Part shown: in pieces, positions 58,814-64,000 of the stretch
How positions within the stretch are numbered: position 1 is the first letter of the stretch
How the letters are laid out: the number at the start of each line of letters is the position of its first letter
DNA from: Halomonas litopenaei
GTDB lineage: Bacteria > Pseudomonadota > Gammaproteobacteria > Pseudomonadales > Halomonadaceae
Reading direction: 5' to 3'
Length of the DNA: 64,000 nt
Assembly: GCF_003045775.1 (NCBI RefSeq)
Contig: NZ_PXNS01000003.1
Coordinates: 1 to 64,000 of the forward strand
Position numbers and translations under genes: made by a program
Notes under the pieces: generated by a model
What the model saw: the letters and a program-made list of their open reading frames with translations, nothing else
What the model was told of the DNA's origin: nothing
Database searches by the model: none

Positions 58814-60052
58814 TCAAGTCCGCGAAGACGTCCCGGGCGGCCTGGTTTCCTGCCGGCTGACCACCCGCGCAGGGGTCACGGCGATCAGCAGCGCCGCCGC
58901 CACGAACAGCCCTCCCGCCGCCAGCAGCACCGCCGATAGCCCGAGCGCATCCACCACCTGGCCGCCGGACAGGGCGCCGAGGCCGATCGACAGGTTGAAC
59001 ACGAAGGCCATCATGGCGGTGGCCGCCTCGGGATTGGTGGCCGAGCGCAGGATCCAGGTCTGCAGGCTGACTGAGATACCGCCGAACACCAGCCCCCACA
59101 GCATCAGCAACACCGTGGCGCTGAACGGGCGGATACCCAGCCAGGGAAAGGCCAGGGTCGTGGCCGCCAGCACCAAGGGTATCAGCAGCACCGTGAGGTA
59201 GGGCCGGCGACCGGCGAGGCTACCGGCAATGAAGTTGCCGGCGAGCCCCGCCGCGCCGAACAGCAGCAGCAGGCGAGAGACATCGCCCAGCGCTACCCCG
59301 CCAAGACGCTGCAGGATCGGGCTGACGAAGGTGTAGGCGCCAAAATGGCCGACCACGATAAGCGCGGTCGCCAGGGCGCCGATGCACACGCCGGGCACTC
59401 TGAGCTGGCCACCAAGACTCGCCAGTCGTACCGGCTTGCGGGCGGGCAGGCTCGGCAACAGGTGCCACAGCCCGATGCACACCACCACACTCAGCCCGCC
59501 AAGAGCGGCGAAGGCGGTGCGCCAGTCACTGACGTCGCCCAGCCAGGTCCCCGCCGGCACCCCCAGCACCGTAGCCGCGGCGACGCCGCTGAAGATCAGC
59601 GACATCGCCCGCGGTACCTGCTCAAGCGCCACCAGTCTGCCGGCGAGTCCGCCGGCGATGGCCCAGAAGCCACCGATGCAGCAGCCGATCAGCACCCGGG
59701 TGGCCAGCAGCCAGCCAAAGCTGTCCATCAACGCACCGAGGACACTGGCCAGGGCCATCAGGGCCATCAGCCCGGTCAGCAGGTAGCGACGATCGAGGCG
59801 CCCCACCGCCACCGGCAACAGCGGCGCGGCGAACGCCGCCACGACGCCGGGCACGGTGATCATCAAACCCGCCTTGCCCTCGCTGACGTCCAGCGAGGAA
59901 GCGAGCTGGGACAACAGCCCGATGGGGAGCTGCTCGGCGGTCACCAGCAGAAAGATGCCGGCCATCACACTGACCACGGCCCACCAGTCGCGGCGACGGG
60001 TGGTGGCCTTGGCGGGCGCGGCCGAAGAGGAATCGAGTTGCGTCATGTCCAT
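58814..60052 (-). CDS. MFS transporter, NepI/DHA1-like exporter
   Basis: A 412-residue major facilitator with 12 predicted helices. The order and wording of early segments (WWAVVSVMAGIFLLVTAEQLPIGLL, IGCCIGGFWAIAGGLAGRL, in parts) closely follow E. coli NepI, the purine ribonucleoside exporter, and related AraJ-like proteins. The loop GRLDRRYLL is the motif A region. It probably exports a nucleoside analogue or other small compound. Two possible starts (60052 or 60046) differ by two residues. Confidence 0.85.
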   Translation of the reverse strand: MDMTQLDSSSAAPAKATTRRRDWWAVVSVMAGIFLLVTAEQLPIGLLSQLASSLDVSEGKAGLMITVPGVVAAFAAPLLPVAVGRLDRRYLLTGLMALMALASVLGALMDSFGWLLATRVLIGCCIGGFWAIAGGLAGRLVALEQVPRAMSLIFSGVAAATVLGVPAGTWLGDVSDWRTAFAALGGLSVVVCIGLWHLLPSLPARKPVRLASLGGQLRVPGVCIGALATALIVVGHFGAYTFVSPILQRLGGVALGDVSRLLLLFGAAGLAGNFIAGSLAGRRPYLTVLLIPLVLAATTLAFPWLGIRPFSATVLLMLWGLVFGGISVSLQTWILRSATNPEAATAMMAFVFNLSIGLGALSGGQVVDALGLSAVLLAAGGLFVAAALLIAVTPARVVSRQETRPPGTSSRT

Positions 60053-60104
60053 CTCATTACCGCCCGGTGATCGCGCCGACAGGCCGAGATCAGCGGGACA
60101 CACA

Positions 60105-60139
60105 CAAAAACGCCCCCGTGGCGTCAGCGACGGGGGCGT
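60105..60139 (-). terminator. Terminator of pnp
   Basis: On the minus strand, a 10-bp stem ACGCCCCCGT/ACGGGGGCGT with a 10-base loop is followed by TTTTT, 16 bp past the pnp stop. Confidence 0.9.
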
Positions 60140-60155
60140 CAGACACCGAGTGCGA

Positions 60156-62288
60156 TCAGATCTCGGTTTCGGCTTCCTCGGCTTCGAAGGCAGCCTTCTC
60201 TTCTTCGGTCATTTCCTTGATCGTCAGCTTGACGCGATTGCGGTTGTCGATGTCGAGCACCTTGACCACGATCTCGTCACCCTCATTGAGGTAGTCACGC
60301 ACGTCATTGACGCGCTCGGGCACGATCTGGGAGATGTGCACCAGGCCGTCGGTACCCGGCATGATGTTGACGAAGGCGCCGAAGTCGGCGATACGCACCA
60401 CCTTGCCACGGTACAGCTTGCCGATTTCCGCCTCGGCGGTGATCGCCAGCACGGTATCGATGGCCTTCTTGGCGGCCTTCTTGTCCTCGGCGTAGATGCG
60501 CACGGTGCCGTCGTCGTCCAGATCGATGGAGGCGCCGGTGTCGTCGCAGATCTTGCGGATGGTGGCGCCACCCTTGCCGATGACGTCGCGGATCTTGTCC
60601 GGGTCGATCTTGATGGTGGCCATGGAGGGCGCGTTGTCGGAGACCTCGGCACGGCTCTCGGCGATCACGGTGTTCATCTGCTCGAGGATGCTGATGCGCG
60701 CCTCATGGGCCTGGTTCAGGGCCGTTTCCATGATCTGCTCATCGATACCCTCGATCTTGATGTCCATCTGCAGGGCGGTGACACCCTCGGCGCTGCCGGC
60801 CACCTTGAAGTCCATGTCGCCGAGGTGATCCTCGTCGCCGAGGATGTCGGTCAGCACGGCGTAGCCGTCAGCGTCCTTGACCAGGCCCATGGCGATACCC
60901 GCTACCGGTGCCTTGATCGGCACGCCGGCGTCCATCAGTGCCAGCGAGGTGCCGCAGACAGAGGCCATGGAGCTGGAGCCGTTGGACTCGGTGATCTCGG
61001 AGACCACGCGAATGGTGTAGGGGAAGTCCTCTTCCGCCGGCAGCATGGCCTGGACACCACGACGGGCCAGACGACCGTGGCCGATCTCGCGACGCTTGGG
61101 ACCGCCCATGAAGCCGGCCTCGCCCACCGAGTACGGAGGGAAGTTGTAGTGCAGCAGGAAGCGGTCCTTGCGCTCGCCTTCCAGCGACTCGATCAGCTGG
61201 GAGTCACGCAGGGTGCCCAGGGTCGCGACCACCACCGCCTGGGTCTCGCCACGGGTGAAGATGGCGCTGCCGTGGGTCTTGGGCAGGGTACCGGCCTCGA
61301 TGGCCAGCGGACGCACGGTCTTGTGGTCGCGGCCGTCGATACGCGGCTCACCCTTGATCACGCGGGCACGTACCACACGCTTCTCGAGACCGGCGAAGGC
61401 GCCTTCGACCTCGGAGGCCTCGAACTTGCCATCTTCGTCACCGGCCAGCTTCTCGACGGCCTCGGCCTTGAGTGCGGACAGGGCATCCTGGCGCTGCATC
61501 TTGTCGGTGATGCGGTAGGCTTCGCCGACCTTGGCTTCGAAGCCCTGGGCCAGGGCTTCCTTGAGCGCGGTATTCTCGGCGGCGGGCTGCCACTCCCACT
61601 TGGCCTTGCCGGCCTCGGCGGTCAGCTCGTTGATCGCCTGGATGACGGTCTGCATCTCCTGGTGGCCGAACAGCACGGCGCCCAGCATCTCGTCCTCGAG
61701 CAGCTCTTCGGCCTCGGACTCGACCATCAGCACGGCCTTCTCGGTACCGGCCACGACCATGTTCAGCTCGGAGCCGCCGAGCTCCTCGACGGTCGGGTTG
61801 AGGAAGTAGCCACGCTCTTCATTGAAGCCCACACGAGCGGCGCCGATGGGACCATTGAAGGGCACGCCGGAAATCGCCAGCGCCGCCGAGGTGCCGATCA
61901 TCGCGGCGATGTCCGGATCGTGGTTGCGATCGGTGGACAGCACGGTACAGATGACCTGGACTTCGTTCATGAAGCCCTTGGGGAACAGCGGACGGATCGG
62001 ACGGTCGATCAGTCGCGAGGTGAGGGTTTCCTTCTCGGTGGGACGCCCTTCACGCTTGAAGAAGCCGCCGGGAATCTTGCCGACCGCGTAGGTCTTTTCC
62101 TGGTAGTGGACAGACAACGGGAAGAAAGGCTGGCTCGGGTTGGCCTCCTTTCTGGCTACCACGGTGCACAGCACCACGGTGTCGTCCATGGTGACCATCA
62201 CGGCACCGGTGGCCTGGCGGGCGATGCGCCCGGTTTCCAGGGTGACGGTGCTGCGACCGTACTGAAACGTCTTCTTGACCGGATTCAC
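60156..62288 (-). CDS. pnp: Polynucleotide phosphorylase
   Basis: A 710-residue 3'-5' exoribonuclease and degradosome partner, matching E. coli Pnp (711). Two RNase PH domains flank a helical region. The catalytic half contains [26 protein letters not shown] (in part) and [21 protein letters not shown] domain ([19 protein letters not shown]) and an S1 domain ([24 protein letters not shown], in part) follow. It starts with GTG at 62288 with AAGGAAG upstream, and ends in an acidic tail [13 protein letters not shown]. The leader between rpsO and pnp contains a strong hairpin and two copies of an rpsO-tail repeat. Confidence 0.98.
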   Translation of the reverse strand: MNPVKKTFQYGRSTVTLETGRIARQATGAVMVTMDDTVVLCTVVARKEANPSQPFFPLSVHYQEKTYAVGKIPGGFFKREGRPTEKETLTSRLIDRPIRPLFPKGFMNEVQVICTVLSTDRNHDPDIAAMIGTSAALAISGVPFNGPIGAARVGFNEERGYFLNPTVEELGGSELNMVVAGTEKAVLMVESEAEELLEDEMLGAVLFGHQEMQTVIQAINELTAEAGKAKWEWQPAAENTALKEALAQGFEAKVGEAYRITDKMQRQDALSALKAEAVEKLAGDEDGKFEASEVEGAFAGLEKRVVRARVIKGEPRIDGRDHKTVRPLAIEAGTLPKTHGSAIFTRGETQAVVVATLGTLRDSQLIESLEGERKDRFLLHYNFPPYSVGEAGFMGGPKRREIGHGRLARRGVQAMLPAEEDFPYTIRVVSEITESNGSSSMASVCGTSLALMDAGVPIKAPVAGIAMGLVKDADGYAVLTDILGDEDHLGDMDFKVAGSAEGVTALQMDIKIEGIDEQIMETALNQAHEARISILEQMNTVIAESRAEVSDNAPSMATIKIDPDKIRDVIGKGGATIRKICDDTGASIDLDDDGTVRIYAEDKKAAKKAIDTVLAITAEAEIGKLYRGKVVRIADFGAFVNIMPGTDGLVHISQIVPERVNDVRDYLNEGDEIVVKVLDIDNRNRVKLTIKEMTEEEKAAFEAEEAETEI

Positions 62289-62442
62289 GGCGACTTCCTT
62301 TACTTTTCGATGTTTGGGTCGTTTTTGACTCGGCGACTATTTTAGGGGGTCAAGCCCGTGAGGGCCACCACAAAGGTCAAGGGAGTTTCAAGTGGCCGCC
62401 GCTGCCTGCCGCGACCGCGCACAACGCTGTACCACCAACGAC

Positions 62443-62470
62443 AACGGGCAGCCCCGTGGGGCTGCCCGTT
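62443..62470 (-). terminator. Hairpin in the rpsO-pnp intergenic region
   Basis: A perfect 13-bp stem (AACGGGCAGCCCC/GGGGCTGCCCGTT) with a 2-base loop. It could be the rpsO terminator with read-through into pnp. Alternatively it could be an RNase III-cleavable leader structure like the one that lets E. coli pnp control its own mRNA. Confidence 0.7.
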
Positions 62471-62520
62471 ATCTGACACCGCTTCCCGAAGGAAGCCTTG
62501 TCGCGCTTGCTGCAAATACG

Positions 62521-62692
62521 TCTTAGCGACGCAGACCCAGACGCTGGATCAGGGACTTTGAAAAGCCTCGAAGCCCTGACGCCCAGGTCTTTGCAAGCGC
62601 CTTGCGTCTTGGCGACGCAGACCCGGACGCTGGATCAGGGACTTTGAAAAGCCTCGAAGTCCTGACGCCCAGGTCTTTGCAAGCGCCTTGCG
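62521..62692. repeat. Two tandem 86-bp repeats containing the rpsO 3' end
   Basis: Units 62521-62606 and 62607-62692 are nearly identical (about 3 mismatches). Each begins with the 34-36 bases that also form the true rpsO 3' end at 62693-62728. The duplicated coding tail, read on the minus strand, spells [14 protein letters not shown] (RPGLRR in the middle copy). The rest of each unit has no match in rpsO. Confidence 0.9.
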
Positions 62693-62694
62693 TC

Positions 62695-62964
62695 TTAGCG
62701 ACGCAGACCCAGACGCTGGATCAGGGACTGATAGCGCTCGAAGTCCTTGCGCTTGAGATAGTCAAGCAGCTTGCGGCGCTGGTTGACCATGCGGATCAGG
62801 CCACGACGGGAGTGGTGATCCTGCTTGTTGGTCTTGAAGTGATCCTGCAGGCCGTTGATGTTGGCGCTGAGCAGGGCCACCTGAACCTCGGGGGAACCGG
62901 TGTCGCTGTCACCACGGCCGTATTCGTTGACGATTTCGGCCTTCTGTTCGGCGGTAAGTGCCAT
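62695..62964 (-). CDS. rpsO: 30S ribosomal protein S15
   Basis: An 89-residue protein, the exact family length, starting [18 protein letters not shown] and containing the S15 signature around [19 protein letters not shown]15 binds 16S rRNA early in 30S assembly and in E. coli represses its own translation through a leader pseudoknot. It lies between truB and pnp as in most gammaproteobacteria. Its 3' end is copied twice just downstream. Confidence 0.98.
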   Translation of the reverse strand: MALTAEQKAEIVNEYGRGDSDTGSPEVQVALLSANINGLQDHFKTNKQDHHSRRGLIRMVNQRRKLLDYLKRKDFERYQSLIQRLGLRR

Positions 62965-63054
62965 CTGTCTCTCCAGTAAGCAATATGCCTGAATGATGAA
63001 TGTCGGAGACCACGCATATTTGCAGTCTCCAGCTGCCGCAACCCCTTGAGGGGG

Positions 63055-64000
63055 TCAGTCTTGCCCTGAGCCCGCGACGAACGTGCTCAGAAGGCGCCGG
63101 GGCACGATATCCCCGGTAGGCTCGACCAGACCGAGACCGATAAAGGACTCACCCTGATAGAGGCGATACAACGACTCCTCGGCCATGGCCGAATCGCCGC
63201 CCTCGAGCTCACCGCGTGCCGGGCGTCCAAAGCGCAGGGCCTGGACACCTGCCTCACTGAGGCGATGAGCCGGGAGGTGTTGAAGCAGACTGTCGATCGG
63301 TGCCAGGCGCGCTTGGCGCTGGCCGTCGACCTGGGCCTCGAGCGTGTCGAAATCGACCATGCCGTCGGCATCGAAGGGGCCGGTCTTCAGCCGTCTGAGC
63401 TGCGAGATATGCCCTTCGCAACCCAGCGCCTTGGCCATGTCCTCGGCCAGCGTACGCACATAGGTGCCTTTGCTGACCCGGACCTCCAGGTCGAATCCTG
63501 GGGACTCGCCCTCGAGGCTGGCGGAAAGTAGCCGAGCATCATACACCCTTATCCGCCGGGTTGCACGATCTACGCTTTTGCCCTCTCGCGCCAGTTCGTA
63601 GAGCTTGCGCCCCTGGTGCTTGAGCGCGGAATACATCGGCGGCAGTTGATCCTGCTCGCCGATGAAATTCGCCACTACCGACGCGACGTCGCTGTGCTCC
63701 AGCGCCGGCACCGGCGCCTCGGCGATGACCTCGCCTTCGGCGTCACCGGTATCGGTGCTCTGCCCGAGCTCGACCCGGGTGCGGTACACCTTGTCGGCTT
63801 CGAGCAGCTGGTTGGAAAACTTGGTGGCCTCGCCGAACAGCACCGGCAGAAGACCTGTCGCCATGGGATCCAGGGTACCGGTATGACCGGCCTTCTGGGC
63901 CTGGTACAGGCGCCTCGCCCGCTGCAGTGCAAAGTTGCTGGACATGCCCTTGGGCTTGTCCAGCAGCAGTACACCATCGATCGGCAGTCCTCGACGACGA
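63055..64000 (-). CDS. truB: tRNA pseudouridine(55) synthase, 5' end beyond the window
   Basis: 315 residues are visible; the N-terminal codons lie past the right edge. The frame continues upstream of the ATG at 63945 as RRRGLPIDGVLLLDKPKG-MSSNF, which is the usual TruB start region, so 63945 is not the true start. The catalytic Asp lies in GHTGTLDPMATGLLP. The TruB_N domain is followed by a C-terminal PUA-like domain of about 80 residues. It isomerises uridine 55 in the T loop of tRNAs. Its stop lies 90 bp upstream of the rpsO start, consistent with the truB-rpsO-pnp operon. Confidence 0.96.
   Translation of the reverse strand, partial: RRRGLPIDGVLLLDKPKGMSSNFALQRARRLYQAQKAGHTGTLDPMATGLLPVLFGEATKFSNQLLEADKVYRTRVELGQSTDTGDAEGEVIAEAPVPALEHSDVASVVANFIGEQDQLPPMYSALKHQGRKLYELAREGKSVDRATRRIRVYDARLLSASLEGESPGFDLEVRVSKGTYVRTLAEDMAKALGCEGHISQLRRLKTGPFDADGMVDFDTLEAQVDGQRQARLAPIDSLLQHLPAHRLSEAGVQALRFGRPARGELEGGDSAMAEESLYRLYQGESFIGLGLVEPTGDIVPRRLLSTFVAGSGQD

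Noticed and set aside
59856..62345. 829-codon open frame on the plus strand opposite pnp
   Set aside because: It is the antisense shadow of a highly conserved gene in GC-rich DNA; its composition is His/Gly/Gln-rich and not protein-like, and it spans pnp and the MFS gene.

Overview
This is about 64 kb of GC-rich DNA from a gammaproteobacterium, most likely a halophile of the Halomonas type. The evidence for that is the high GC content, the many TRAP, NSS and SSS transporters, and the conserved truB-rpsO-pnp and epd-pgk-fba gene orders. I saw no rRNA, tRNA, CRISPR array, prophage or insertion sequence. truB runs off the right edge.

Layout. 0.2-9.4 kb is a lactate locus: a flavin/iron-sulfur D-lactate-dehydrogenase-like enzyme, a lipoprotein with Asp-rich beta repeats, lutABC, and a divergent FadR-family regulator with two near-identical operators. 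9.4-12.7 kb is a DctB/DctD two-component pair directly behind that regulator. 12.7-17.9 kb holds a YdjM-like membrane protein with a LexA-like site, a gamma carbonic anhydrase, an NSS symporter, prlC and yheV. 18.2-21.5 kb is a TAXI-TRAP transporter behind a sigma-54-type promoter with upstream dyads, the natural candidate target of DctBD. 21.7-32.7 kb carries methyl-cycle genes (metF, ahcY, metK) mixed with an AEC transporter, a TetR/GST pair, an LpxH-like phosphoesterase, ligB, a translationally coupled pair of small membrane proteins, and about 1 kb of apparently non-coding DNA with short tandem repeats. 33-41 kb is central carbon metabolism: tkt, class I aldolase, lrgAB-like genes and epd-pgk-fba. 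41.3-46.8 kb holds a two-helix membrane protein and an AraC regulator divergent from a cupin dioxygenase / zinc dehydrogenase / 3-hydroxyacyl-CoA-dehydrogenase operon; a 147-bp palindromic element lies between regulator and operon.

47.3-55.3 kb looks like a 2-ketogluconate (sugar-acid) catabolic island: LacI regulator with a perfect operator, KguK-like kinase, KguD/GhrB-like reductase, DctPQM TRAP transporter, and two paralogous HAD phosphatases at its edges. 55.5-64 kb holds a thiolase, a DUF3311/SSS symporter pair, an MFS exporter, pnp, rpsO and truB. The 3' end of rpsO is copied twice in tandem between rpsO and pnp.

The genes centre on uptake and use of small organic acids (lactate, probably dicarboxylates or similar, sugar acids) feeding glycolysis and the Entner-Doudoroff route, plus methyl-cycle and RNA-metabolism housekeeping. 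The observations most worth following up are the DctD/sigma-54 site set at 17.97-18.11 kb, the rpsO-tail repeats, the 147-bp palindrome, the uncharacterised AraC-cupin-dehydrogenase operon, the coupled small membrane proteins, and the TRAP-type version of a kgu cluster.
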